From assembly GCF_014083985.1 (NCBI RefSeq), contig NZ_CP046907.1, positions 3,572,501 through 3,636,500 on the forward strand: a stretch of DNA of 64,000 nucleotides, given 5' to 3'. Below the pieces are notes generated by a model that saw only the letters and a program-made list of their open reading frames with translations, had not been told where the DNA came from and did not search any database. Below, piece by piece: positions 17,918 to 26,082 of this stretch. Source of the DNA: Streptomyces sp. SCUT-3 (GTDB taxonomy: Bacteria; Actinomycetota; Actinomycetes; Streptomycetales; Streptomycetaceae). The translations under genes and the position numbers were made by a program. Every line of letters begins with the position of its first letter. The first letter of the stretch is position 1.

Positions 17918-18098
17918 TCCGCTGCCGCCCCTCCTGCGGCCCACTGCCGGAGGACCGGCCGGAGCACCTGCCGGAAGAAGGGGTCTCCACGGGTGTCCCC
18001 ACGAGGGTCTCCGCGGCGGAAGCGCGGAGGCGGACGGGGCGCGCGGGGCGAAAAGGGGCGCAGGATACTGCACCGTTTCCGGAACCCGTGATCAACAT

Positions 18099-18125
18099 GG
18101 GAATTCTGTCCGGATTGCAGTCGTT
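18099..18125 (+). promoter_or_regulatory. sigma-R-type promoter of hrdD
   Basis: GGGAAT at 18099-18104 and GTT at 18123-18125 are separated by exactly 18 bases. This matches the Streptomyces sigma-R (SigR) consensus GGGAAT-N18-GTT. It lies 78 bp before the hrdD start. In S. coelicolor hrdD is known to belong to the thiol-stress sigma-R regulon. Confidence 0.8.
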
Positions 18126-18202
18126 GTCTCCTTCGGAGTGGGAAAGCGAAGCCCCGTGACCCACTCGTTCAGAGCGACCGTTATCTTCGCAAGGGAGCAC
18201 GC

Positions 18203-19180
18203 ATGGCAACCCGTGCCGTCGCCCGTCGTCGATCAGACGGGGTCAGCAACGTCCGCAGCAGGAGCGGCGAGACGGCGGACCGCGACCTGGTCGGCATGTA
18301 CCTCGACGAGATCGCACGTACCCCGTTGCTGGATGCGGCGCAGGAGGTCGACCTCTCCAAGGACCTCGAAGCGGGCCTCTACGCCGAGCAGCTGCTCGCC
18401 GAGGGCAAGACGTCCGAATCGGGAGCGACCGAGGACGAGCTCAAGGCCCTGGTCGCCGCAGGGGAGCGGGCCAAGGACATCTTCATCCGCTCCAACCTGC
18501 GGCTCGTGGTGGCCGTCGCCCGCCGGTACCCGCGCAGCGGACTGCCCCTGCTGGACCTGATCCAGGAGGGCAACGCCGGCCTGGTCCGGGCCGTGGAGAA
18601 GTTCGACTACCGCAAGGGCTTCAAGTTCTCCACCTACGCGACCTGGTGGATCCGGCAGGCCATCACGCGGTCCATCGCCGACCAGTCCCGCACCATCCGC
18701 CTCCCCGTCCACCTGGTGGAGGAACTGGGACGCATCCGCCGGGTCCAGCGCGAGTTCAACAAGGAGCACGGGCGCGAGCCCGAGCCCGCCGAGATCGCCG
18801 GCGAACTGGACACCACCCCCGAGCGCGTCGTCGACGTGCTCGACTGGGCCCGCGACCCGGTCAGCCTCAACATGTCCGTCGACGACGAGGGCGAGACGCA
18901 GTTCGGGGACCTCGTCGAGGACACCTCCGCCGCCTCCCCCGAGGAGTCGGTGCTGGTGATGCTGCGCCGCGAGGAACTGGAAGACCTGATCGGCCGCCTC
19001 GACGACCGCACCGCCTCGATCATCCGCTCCCGGTACGGGATCGAGGACGGCCGTGAGCGCACCCTCACCGAGGTGGGCAAGCAGCACGGCCTGACCCGTG
19101 AGCGGATCCGCCAGATAGAGAAGCACGCACTCGTGGAACTGAAGAGGATGGCCCGCGCCACCGGTTTCGAAGCGGCCTGA
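18203..19180 (+). CDS. hrdD: RNA polymerase sigma factor HrdD
   Basis: Group 2 sigma-70 factor of 325 residues. Region 1.2 (DLVGMYLDEIARTPLL), region 2 (NLRLVVAVARRYPRSGLPLLDLIQEGNAGLVRAVEKF and FSTYATWWIRQAITR), region 3 and region 4 (RYGIEDGRERTLTEVG, then LTRERIRQIE) are all present. The MATRAVARRRS start and overall sequence match S. coelicolor HrdD, a non-essential paralogue of the principal sigma factor HrdB. ATG 18203 follows AAGGGAG. A sigma-R promoter lies upstream, so expression should rise under thiol-oxidative stress. Confidence 0.93.
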   Translation: MATRAVARRRSDGVSNVRSRSGETADRDLVGMYLDEIARTPLLDAAQEVDLSKDLEAGLYAEQLLAEGKTSESGATEDELKALVAAGERAKDIFIRSNLRLVVAVARRYPRSGLPLLDLIQEGNAGLVRAVEKFDYRKGFKFSTYATWWIRQAITRSIADQSRTIRLPVHLVEELGRIRRVQREFNKEHGREPEPAEIAGELDTTPERVVDVLDWARDPVSLNMSVDDEGETQFGDLVEDTSAASPEESVLVMLRREELEDLIGRLDDRTASIIRSRYGIEDGRERTLTEVGKQHGLTRERIRQIEKHALVELKRMARATGFEAA

Positions 19181-19285
19181 CCCCTTCTCCTGCCCCTCGA
19201 CGGAGCGGGGCGGGCACCACGGTCACGACAGCAGGACCGACAACCCGAACAGCACGGCGGTGCGCCCCGTACGGCGGACGCACCC

Positions 19286-19330
19286 GCAGGAGCCGGCCCC
19301 GGTGCGCCCCCAGAGCGCCGGGGCTCCTGC
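19286..19330 (+). terminator. probable hrdD terminator
   Basis: The stem GCAGGAG/CTCCTGC continues through CCCCGG/CCGGGG with a 4-nt bulge on the 5' side. It lies about 105 bp downstream of hrdD. Confidence 0.55.
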
Positions 19331-19437
19331 ATGCCGGGGCACCGCCCCTCCGCCGACGGCCCGCAGGCCCCGCCTGCGGCCCGCGGCCCGCAGGCTCCGC
19401 CGCGGCCCGCCGTTCCGGGAGCCGTACGCTGGAGGGC

Positions 19438-19608
19438 ATGAGCAGCAGCACGTCCGAACCCGCCCGTCCGCGTCCCGCCCTCGTCTTCGACGACCCGCTG
19501 GAGCGGCAGAGCACGGACGACACCGACCTCGGATGGGGCGAGCGGGCGAACCGGGCGGACGACGACCTGGCCCGCTTCCTCGACGAGAAGCCGCCGCACC
19601 ACCTGTAG
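19438..19608 (+). CDS. conserved small acidic protein (56 aa)
   Basis: A short gene coding 56 residues, with a good site GGAGGGC directly before the ATG. The product contains RPALVFDDPLERQSTDDTD, then GWGERANRADDDLARFLDEKPPHHL to the stop. I recall near-identical short proteins in many streptomycetes, with the conserved PALVFDDP and FLDEKPPHH parts. Codon use is typical for the genome. Function is unknown and no domain is recognised. Confidence 0.8.
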   Translation: MSSSTSEPARPRPALVFDDPLERQSTDDTDLGWGERANRADDDLARFLDEKPPHHL

Positions 19609-19645
19609 GCCGGGCCGTCACCCGCGGGCCGGACGGCCCCGCGCC

Positions 19646-20137
19646 CTACTGGCGGGGGAGTTTGCCGACGGCCCGGTCGTCGCGGCCGTGGACACCGGCG
19701 TTGCGCTGCTCGAGCAGCAGGTCGCGGATCTCGCCGAGCAGCTGGATCTCGGTCACCTCGACCGGCGTTGCCTCCACCGGGGCCTTGGCGGCCATGCGCT
19801 CCTTGTACTTGTTCATCGGCAGGATCATCAGGAAGTAGACGACCGCCGCGGTCATGAGGAAGGTCAGCGCCGCGCTGATCACCGAGCCCCACAGGATGTA
19901 GACGCCCGTCACGTCACCGGTGGCACTGACCTCGCACGGCCCCTTGAGGCAGGACCGGTAGTGGTCGAGGTTCGAGGTGCCGAAGGCGCCGACTATCGGG
20001 TTGATGACGCCCTTCACCACCGCGTTGACGATGCTGGTGAAGGCCGCACCGATGACGACCGCGACGGCCAGTTCGACCACGTTGCCGCGCATCAGGAACG
20101 CCTTGAAGCCGGCGAGCACGCCGTTGTCCTTGCTCAT
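19646..20137 (-). CDS. mscL: large-conductance mechanosensitive channel MscL
   Basis: Channel of 163 residues that opens under membrane tension to release solutes during hypo-osmotic shock. It has the N-terminal amphipathic helix and TM1 (GFKAFLMRGNVVELAVAVVIGAAFTSIVNAVV), a periplasmic loop with two cysteines (CLKGPCEV, unusual but seen in actinomycetes), TM2 (about 85-108, VYFLMILPMNKYKE) and a C-terminal helix (EIQLLGEIRDLLLEQR). ATG 20137. It converges on the small 56-aa gene. Confidence 0.95.
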   Translation of the reverse strand: MSKDNGVLAGFKAFLMRGNVVELAVAVVIGAAFTSIVNAVVKGVINPIVGAFGTSNLDHYRSCLKGPCEVSATGDVTGVYILWGSVISAALTFLMTAAVVYFLMILPMNKYKERMAAKAPVEATPVEVTEIQLLGEIRDLLLEQRNAGVHGRDDRAVGKLPRQ

Positions 20138-20187
20138 CTGCCAGAGTCTCTTTCGTCAGCCGGGGACCGGGGGACCGGTCCGCAAAG

Positions 20188-21105
20188 TTACGGCACCCCG
20201 GGCGGTGGCTGTCCAACCCGCTCGGCGGGCCCCGGGGCGCGGGCGACGACCAGGGACAGGGAGGACCCGGCGGCGGCACCGGCCAGTTCGGCGGCCGTCG
20301 TGCGCGGCACGGCGATCACCACCAGTGCTCCCCCGGCCGTTCCCCCGCCGCGGTCCTCCTCCTCGGGCACGGCCACCACCCGCGCCCCCGAGGCCACGAC
20401 CCGGGCCCGGACGGCGGCGGGACCCGCCGCGTCCCGGTCCCGGAACACGGTGCCGCCCGGGGCGGGGCCGGCCAGGACGTCGATCCGGTCGCCGGGGCGC
20501 ACCAGCCGCACGGCCGAGGCGTCGGCGATCCGCACGGGCGCGGCGACGACGTCCCGGCCCGCAGCCCGGGCGGAGGACCCGCCCGGGGCGGGGGAGGCCG
20601 CGCGGAGGAGCTGCGAACCGACCAGGTCGCGGACGGTCAGCGGGGCACCCCTGCGCAGCGGGCCGGTCAGCGTCCGGCCCTCGGCCTGCGCCGCCCGGTG
20701 CACCGCGTCGTCGGGGGCCCGGTCGAGCGGCATCCGCGCCACCTCGAGGTCGCCGCGGTCCACCCGCGATCCGGCGGGCAGGTCACGGGCCGCCACCAGC
20801 ACCGGCCGGGTTCGCGGCGCAGTCGAGGACCCCGCCGAGGTCGCGGCCAGGGCCGCCGCGGCGGCGGCCAGGACCACGACCGTCATCAGCGGTGCCCGGG
20901 ACCGCCGCCGTGGTGATCGACGCGGCCACCGCCGGCCGCCGCCCGCCCTGATGGGCTCGAACGCGGGGACCGGTACGGCGGGCGGGACCCGCCGCAGGGG
21001 CAGCGTCCCGGGCACCCCGCCGGGATGCCCGGGCTCGGAAGCGGGCGGATGCGCGGACGGATGTGCGGACCGGGGAGAGGACGGGTGCGCGGGCACGGCG
21101 GTCAC
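20188..21105 (-). CDS. SAF domain protein (CpaB/RcpC-like)
   Basis: Protein of about 305 residues. After a proline-rich N-terminus with a basic stretch, one membrane segment (about 75-95, LMTVVVLAAAAAALAATSAG) anchors an outer domain. It holds a SAF domain (VLVAARDLPAGSRVDRGDLEVARMPLDRAP) and the RcpC/CpaB-type segment with VRLVRPGDRIDVLAG. CpaB proteins belong to Flp pilus assembly, but many actinomycetes have single copies without pilus genes, as here. The GTG at 21105 has a weak ribosome site, so the start is uncertain. Confidence 0.75.
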   Translation of the reverse strand: MTAVPAHPSSPRSAHPSAHPPASEPGHPGGVPGTLPLRRVPPAVPVPAFEPIRAGGGRRWPRRSPRRRSRAPLMTVVVLAAAAAALAATSAGSSTAPRTRPVLVAARDLPAGSRVDRGDLEVARMPLDRAPDDAVHRAAQAEGRTLTGPLRRGAPLTVRDLVGSQLLRAASPAPGGSSARAAGRDVVAAPVRIADASAVRLVRPGDRIDVLAGPAPGGTVFRDRDAAGPAAVRARVVASGARVVAVPEEEDRGGGTAGGALVVIAVPRTTAAELAGAAAGSSLSLVVARAPGPAERVGQPPPGVP

Positions 21106-21185
21106 CGCCTGACGGGTCGGGGCTGTCGGCTCCGCACACTGTGGCCCGGGACGCGGCCCGGCGGGCCGCAGGTGCCCGGAGCTGT

Positions 21186-21214
21186 GGATCCGTCCACAGG
21201 TTGTGGACGGATCC
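21186..21214 (-). terminator. hairpin between MTAP and SAF genes
   Basis: A perfect 13-bp stem (GGATCCGTCCACA at 21186-21198 with its complement at 21202-21214) closes on a 3-nt loop. It lies about 150 bp beyond the MTA phosphorylase stop, in the direction of its transcription. Confidence 0.6.
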
Positions 21215-21365
21215 GCCGCCCGGGAGAGTGATGCGGGGCGAGGGGCAAGGGACGGGGAGGGGCGGGGGACGGGACTGCCCGTCGCAGCCGTCCGCGCCCG
21301 CGCACCCACCCGTCCGCGCGCCGCCGCCCGTGCCGTCCGCGCGTCGCCGGTGCCGCCGCGTCCGG
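21215..21365. other. intergenic, no gene seen
   Basis: GC-rich spacer downstream of the MTA phosphorylase gene, with runs of CGTCCGCGC. No gene or clear site. Confidence 0.4.
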
Positions 21366-22214
21366 CTACGGCAGGGGGATGCCGGGGTCCATGCTGCCGC
21401 GGGCGTGCGGGCACAGCGTGCAGTCCTGCTCCACGGGCAGCTTGCCGACGACGTCGAAGAGCGTCGTGCGCAGCCGGTCGACGTTGGCGGCGAAGACCTC
21501 CATGACCTCCTCGTGGGAGACGCCCTCTCCCGCCGCCGCGCCCGCGTCCAGGTCGGTGACCAGGGCCAGCGAGGTGTAGCACAGGCCCAGCTCGCGGGCG
21601 AGGACGGCTTCGGGGTGGCCGGTCATGCCGACCACCGACCAGCCCTGGGCGGCGTGCCAGCGGGACTCGGCGCGGGTGGAGAAGCGCGGGCCCTCGATCA
21701 CCACCATGGTGCCGCCGTCCACGGCGTCCCAGCCGGCGCCGCGGGCGGCGGTCACCGCGGTCTCCCGGCCGACGGGGCAGTAGGGGTCGGCGAAGGCGGT
21801 GTGCACCACGCGGGGCACGAGGCCGTCGGGACGCGGCTCTCCGTCGAAGTAGCTCTGCGTCCGGGACTTGGTGCGGTCCACCAGCTGGTCGGGGACGAGG
21901 AGCGTGCCGGGCCCGTGCTCGGGGTGCAGTCCGCCGACCGCGCACGGCCCCAGGACCTGCCGGGCGCCCACGGAGGCGAGCGCCCACAGGTTGGCGCGGT
22001 AGTTGATGCCGCTCGGCGGCAGGTGGTGCCCGCGACCGTGCCGGGGCAGGAAGGCGACCCGCCGCCCGGCGACCTCGCCGAGGAAGAGGGAGTCGCTGGG
22101 CGGGCCGTAGGGGGTCTCGACGGTGACTTCCGTCACGTCGTCGAGGAAGGAGTAGAAGCCGGATCCTCCGATGACGCCGATGTCCGCCCGGTCGCCGTTG
22201 CTCTCTCGCACCAT
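21366..22214 (-). CDS. mtnP: S-methyl-5'-thioadenosine phosphorylase
   Basis: Enzyme of about 282 residues of the PNP/MTAP family. It splits methylthioadenosine with phosphate to adenine and methylthioribose-1-phosphate in the methionine salvage pathway. Visible motifs are GVIGGSGFY at the N-terminus, FLPRHGRGHHLPPSGINYRAN, IEGPRFSTRAES, VVGMTGHPEA and CTLCPHARG near the C-terminus. I prefer ATG 22214 because AGGGTGA precedes it; an in-frame GTG at 22223 would add three residues. The 24-bp or shorter separation typical of an operon is not seen, so it is probably transcribed alone. Confidence 0.92.
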   Translation of the reverse strand: MVRESNGDRADIGVIGGSGFYSFLDDVTEVTVETPYGPPSDSLFLGEVAGRRVAFLPRHGRGHHLPPSGINYRANLWALASVGARQVLGPCAVGGLHPEHGPGTLLVPDQLVDRTKSRTQSYFDGEPRPDGLVPRVVHTAFADPYCPVGRETAVTAARGAGWDAVDGGTMVVIEGPRFSTRAESRWHAAQGWSVVGMTGHPEAVLARELGLCYTSLALVTDLDAGAAAGEGVSHEEVMEVFAANVDRLRTTLFDVVGKLPVEQDCTLCPHARGSMDPGIPLP

Positions 22215-22295
22215 GCCGGTCACCCTAACGGCAGCCCGGCACGCCGCGGGCCCCGCGCCGGAGAACCGGTGACGGGGCCCGAGGGACGCCGCGCG

Positions 22296-22622
22296 TCAGG
22301 CGGCGGAGGTGCTGCCGGCCGTGCTCGTGGAGCTGCTGCCCGAGCCGGACGACGAGGACGACGAGGAGGATGCGGACGCGCTCGACCCGCTGCTCGACGA
22401 GCTGTCGCTGCTGCTCTTCGCCGCGGGCGTGGAGCTCGACGAGCTGCCGCGGCTGTCGGTCCGGTAGAAACCGGACCCCTTGAAGACCACGCCGACCGCG
22501 GAGAAGACCTTGCGCAGGCGCCCGCTGCAGGCGGGGCACTCCGTCAGCGCGTCGTCGCTGAACTTCTGCACCACCTCGAGGCCCTCGCCGCATTCGGTGC
22601 ACTGGTACTGGTACGTCGGCAC
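22296..22622 (-). CDS. FmdB family zinc-ribbon protein
   Basis: Protein of 108 residues. The N-terminal 45 residues form a zinc ribbon, YQCTECGEGLEVVQ...CPACSG with four cysteines in two CxxC pairs, as in FmdB regulatory proteins. The rest, after FKGSGFYRTD, is a serine-rich low-complexity tail with alanine and threonine. GTG 22622 follows AGGAGCA. Almost every streptomycete has this gene next to or near the MTA phosphorylase; its function is not established. Confidence 0.88.
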   Translation of the reverse strand: MPTYQYQCTECGEGLEVVQKFSDDALTECPACSGRLRKVFSAVGVVFKGSGFYRTDSRGSSSSSTPAAKSSSDSSSSSGSSASASSSSSSSSGSGSSSTSTAGSTSAA

Positions 22623-22711
22623 TTGCTCCTCCTGGCACTCTCACCTATTGAGTGCTAACGATGGTCCATGGTGCAGCATTCCCCGGGGTTTAGTCCACTG
22701 GCGTCCGTCCT

Positions 22712-24067
22712 TCAGGTACGTGGCGTCGGTCGCAGCAGCCTGCGCGCCATGAGCAGCAGCACGAACGCGCAGCCCGTACCGACGGCCGGGACGGCCAGGC
22801 CGGCCCGGGCCCCCACCAGGTCCGCCAGCTGCCCGGCGACCGTGCTGCCGGCCGCCAGGCCCAGCCCGACGGCGCCGGTCAGCCAGGTGAACGCCTCGGT
22901 CTTCGCGTTGTCCGGCACCACGACCTCGGCCAAGGTGAAGCCGGTGATCAGGGTGGGGGCGACGGCCAGGCCGCACAGCAGGGCGACCGCGCCCAGCGGC
23001 AGCGCCGAGCGGGCCGTCCACAGGGGGGCCGCCGCCAGCACCAGCAGTGCGTAGGTCACCAGCAGCTGCCGGTCCAGCGCGCTGCGGCGGCGGACCGCCC
23101 CGTACAGCACGCCGGCGGCCATGCTGCCGCCGGCGAAGACCGCGTACAGCCAGCCGGCCAGCCCCGGGTCGCCGGTCTCCCGGGCGAACGCCGCCAGCGA
23201 CACCTGGAGCGAGCCGAACACCGTCCCGATGCCCAGGAAGGCGACGACCAGCAGCCGCAGCCCGGGGGCCGACATGGCCCCGGCGTGCCGGGTGCCCGGA
23301 CGGGCGCGGCCGGTCGCGGGCGGGGCGCCGGTGCGCTGCGCGGCGAACAGCAGCCCGCCGGCCAGGACTAGGGCCGCGGTGGCGGCGAGCCCCGCCGCCG
23401 GGTGCACGGCCGTGCACAGCGCGGTGGTGACCACCGGGCCGACGACGAAGGTGAACTCGTCGGTGACCGACTCGAAGGCGAAGGCGGTGCCGGTCAGCGG
23501 CGACGGCCCCAGGCGCGTCATCCAGCGGGAGCGGATCATCGGGCCGATCTGCGGGGTGGTCCCGCCCGCCGCGAGCGCCGCGGCGAACAGCGCCCACAGC
23601 GGGGCCCCGGCCAGGGCCAGGGCGGTGAGGGCCGACACGGACAGGGCGTGCGCGACGGACGCGGGCACGACGACCGCGGCCTGCCCGCGGCGGTCGGCCA
23701 GCCGGCCGACGTGCGGGCCGGCCAGCGCCTGCGCGATCGCCGCGGCGGCGGCCACCGCGCCGGCCGTCCCGTAGGAACCGGTGGTGTGCTCGAGCAGCAG
23801 CACGATGCCCAGGCCGAGCATGGCGTAGGGCAGGCGGGCAGCGAACCCGGGGACCAGGAAGCGCCAGGCCCCGGGGGTGCTCAGCAGCGCCCGGTAGCCG
23901 TGGGAGCCCGCGGACGCGCCGCCGGGGGCGGCCTGCGGGGCGGGCGGGGCCGTGAGGGCCTTTGCCGTTGCCGTCGCCGTCGCCTCCGTCGCCGCCGGTC
24001 CGGGCGGCGCCGTGCCGCCGGGGGAGGGGTCGTGCTCGTTCGGGGGGACCGTAGGGCTGGACGCCAC
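22712..24067 (-). CDS. MFS transporter
   Basis: Transporter of 451 residues with 12 predicted membrane helices after a 55-residue alanine/proline/threonine-rich N-terminal tail. The loop 2-3 motif is seen as GPHVGRLADRRGQAAVVV. The second half contains LLVVAFLGIGTVFGSLQVSLAAF. This subfamily (MFS_1) has no defined substrate and often acts as a drug efflux pump. GTG 24067 follows AGGAAGGA. Confidence 0.85.
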   Translation of the reverse strand: MASSPTVPPNEHDPSPGGTAPPGPAATEATATATAKALTAPPAPQAAPGGASAGSHGYRALLSTPGAWRFLVPGFAARLPYAMLGLGIVLLLEHTTGSYGTAGAVAAAAAIAQALAGPHVGRLADRRGQAAVVVPASVAHALSVSALTALALAGAPLWALFAAALAAGGTTPQIGPMIRSRWMTRLGPSPLTGTAFAFESVTDEFTFVVGPVVTTALCTAVHPAAGLAATAALVLAGGLLFAAQRTGAPPATGRARPGTRHAGAMSAPGLRLLVVAFLGIGTVFGSLQVSLAAFARETGDPGLAGWLYAVFAGGSMAAGVLYGAVRRRSALDRQLLVTYALLVLAAAPLWTARSALPLGAVALLCGLAVAPTLITGFTLAEVVVPDNAKTEAFTWLTGAVGLGLAAGSTVAGQLADLVGARAGLAVPAVGTGCAFVLLLMARRLLRPTPRT

Positions 24068-24436
24068 GGTCGGGTCCTTCCTGCCGCCTGGTAGCGGGCC
24101 CGGCGTGTGGGGCCGGGTCCGCCGAGAGCCGTCCTCTTCGCGTCAACCGGGGTAGATACCGGGTCCTGCGCCCCGGTGCACGGGGGGACCGCGGCCGCCG
24201 ATCGGTCGCGCCGGCCCTGCCTCAGGCAGAGTGCGTGTTGCGTACCCGCCCAGGATAGGGGTCCGTCCGCCGCGTGCCCGCCCGGGGCCGGACCGGTTCG
24301 TCACGGTCCGGTGGCGTTCGGCCGCACTCGGGACCGATCAGGACCGTTCATTCGCGCCCGGTCGTGTTCGGTCGTGTGCGGATGTGTTCGTGCACGTCCG
24401 CACCGGCCCGGGCGGACGGGATCGGGCCCGGGCCTC
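24068..24436. other. intergenic, no gene seen
   Basis: 369 bp between two leftward genes. The right half holds alternating CGGACCG- and GGTCGTG-type short words. A 6-bp hairpin CTGCCTCAGGCAG is at 24217. No ORF has convincing codon use or motifs. Confidence 0.45.
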
Positions 24437-25918
24437 TCAGGCGCCGAGCCAGCCGGCCAGCTTGCCGCCGCGGCCGACGGCGCGCAGCCGCTCCTCGGTG
24501 CGGTCGCGCACCGCGTCGGTGGTCACGACCAGCAGGTCGTCCCCGCGCCGCAGCATGGTGCTCGGCGCGGGCACGAAGCTCTCGCCGTCGCGGACGACCA
24601 GGGTGACGGAGGCCCCGGCCGGCAGCCGCAGCTCGCCCACCTCGACGCCGTGCATCCGCGACCGGGAGGGGACCGACACCGACAGCAGGTGGCCCCGCAG
24701 CCGCTCCAGCGGCGCGGACTCGATGTCCAGCTCCCGGGCCGACTCGTCGTCGCCGAGCCGCAGCTTCCCCGCCACCCACGGCAGGGTGGGCCCCTGGATC
24801 AGGGTGAAGACGATGACCAGGACGAAGACGATGTTGAACACCCGGGAGGCGTCCTGCACCCCGGCCACCATCGGGATGGTGGCCAGCACGATCGGCACCG
24901 CGCCGCGCAGACCCGCCCACGACAGCAGCACGTGCTCCCGCCACGGCCGCCGGAACGGCAGCAGGCTGACCAGTACCGACACGGGGCGGGCCACCAGTGT
25001 CAGGACCAGGCCGATCACGATCGCCGGGACGATGTCGTCGAGGAGGTCGTGCGGGGTGACCAGCAGGCCGAGCAGGACGAACATGCCGATCTGGGCGATC
25101 CAGGCCAGGCCCTCGGCGAAGCCGCGCACGGCGGGCCGGTACGGCACCTGGGCGTTCCCCAGGATCAGCGAGGCGATGTAGACGGCGAGGAAGCCGCTGC
25201 CGTGCAGCAGGGCCCCGCCCGCGTAGGCGAGGACGGCCAGCGCCGTCACGGCGATCGGGTACAGGCCGGAGGAGGGCAGGGCGAGCCGCTTCAGGCCCAG
25301 CACGCCCGCCTTGCCGACGGCGATGCCCACGACGAGGCCGATGGCCAGCTCGGCCGCTATCACGGCGGCCAGCACGTACCAGTGCTCGACCGGGCCGGCG
25401 GTGGAGAAGGCGACGACGAGGATGACCACCGGGGCGTCGTTGAATCCGGACTCGGCCTCCAGGAGGCCGTTCAGCCGGGCGGGCAGGGGGACCCGGCGCA
25501 GCACGGAGAAGACCGCGGCCGCGTCCGTCGAGGAGACCACCGCGCCCATCAGCAGCGACGACTGCCAGTCCAGGCCGACCAGGAAGTGCGCGGCCGACGC
25601 GGTGACCAGGACGCTGACCACCACGCCGACGGTCGACAGCACCGCCGCGGCCGGCACCGCCGGCCTGATCTCCTGCCACTTCGTGCCCAGGCCGCCCTCC
25701 GCCAGGATCACCACGAGGGCGGCGTAGCCGATGACCTGGGTCAGTTCGACGTTGTCGAAGGAGATCCCGAGGCCGTCCTGCCCCATGGCCACGCCGATCC
25801 CGAGGTAGACCAGCAGACTGGGCAGTCCGCTGCGGGTCGACAGGCGTACGGCGACGACGGCCACCAGCAGGACGGCGGCCGAGACCAGCAGGAGTTCGTT
25901 GAGGTGGTCGACAGTCAG
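24437..25918 (-). CDS. K+/H+ antiporter, CPA1/NhaP2-type with TrkA-C domain
   Basis: Antiporter of about 493 residues: 12-13 membrane helices in the first 390, with the CPA signature (ILAEGGLGTKW, VSSTDAAAVFSVLRR, AESGFNDAPVVILV and SWAGLRGAVPIVLAT), then a cytosolic TrkA-C ligand-binding domain (about 405-490, ASVTLVVRDGESFVP). It exchanges K+ or Na+ for protons at the membrane. The first GTG in frame (25864) would remove half of the first helix. I therefore propose a CTG start at 25918, preceded by AGAAGGGGCGGGATC and giving MTVDHLNELLLVSAAVLL. An in-frame stop lies shortly upstream and no ATG, GTG or TTG is available. Confidence 0.88.
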   Translation of the reverse strand: MTVDHLNELLLVSAAVLLVAVVAVRLSTRSGLPSLLVYLGIGVAMGQDGLGISFDNVELTQVIGYAALVVILAEGGLGTKWQEIRPAVPAAAVLSTVGVVVSVLVTASAAHFLVGLDWQSSLLMGAVVSSTDAAAVFSVLRRVPLPARLNGLLEAESGFNDAPVVILVVAFSTAGPVEHWYVLAAVIAAELAIGLVVGIAVGKAGVLGLKRLALPSSGLYPIAVTALAVLAYAGGALLHGSGFLAVYIASLILGNAQVPYRPAVRGFAEGLAWIAQIGMFVLLGLLVTPHDLLDDIVPAIVIGLVLTLVARPVSVLVSLLPFRRPWREHVLLSWAGLRGAVPIVLATIPMVAGVQDASRVFNIVFVLVIVFTLIQGPTLPWVAGKLRLGDDESARELDIESAPLERLRGHLLSVSVPSRSRMHGVEVGELRLPAGASVTLVVRDGESFVPAPSTMLRRGDDLLVVTTDAVRDRTEERLRAVGRGGKLAGWLGA

Positions 25919-26082
25919 GATCCCGCCCCTTCTCGCATGAATTTCGTTGCCCGAACTAACATTTTACCCGCTCTTGGTGCCTCCTCTCTGCCACGGATTG
26001 AGACTCCGCGTAAAGCCGCCGTCCGGGTTGCGCCTAGTGTTGCTCCAGCACATCGGACCACCCTGGCCCTCGAAGGACAGCG
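25919..26082. promoter_or_regulatory. divergent promoter region, antiporter / acylase
   Basis: The stretch 25930-25975 (AATTTCGTTG, CTAACATTTTACCC) is markedly AT-richer than its flanks and should hold the promoters of both divergent genes. I cannot assign individual elements. Confidence 0.45.

Noticed and set aside
21186..21214. DnaA-box pair or plasmid origin, from the GTCCACA elements in the hairpin
   Set aside because: Only two imperfect boxes inside one hairpin and no replication genes nearby.
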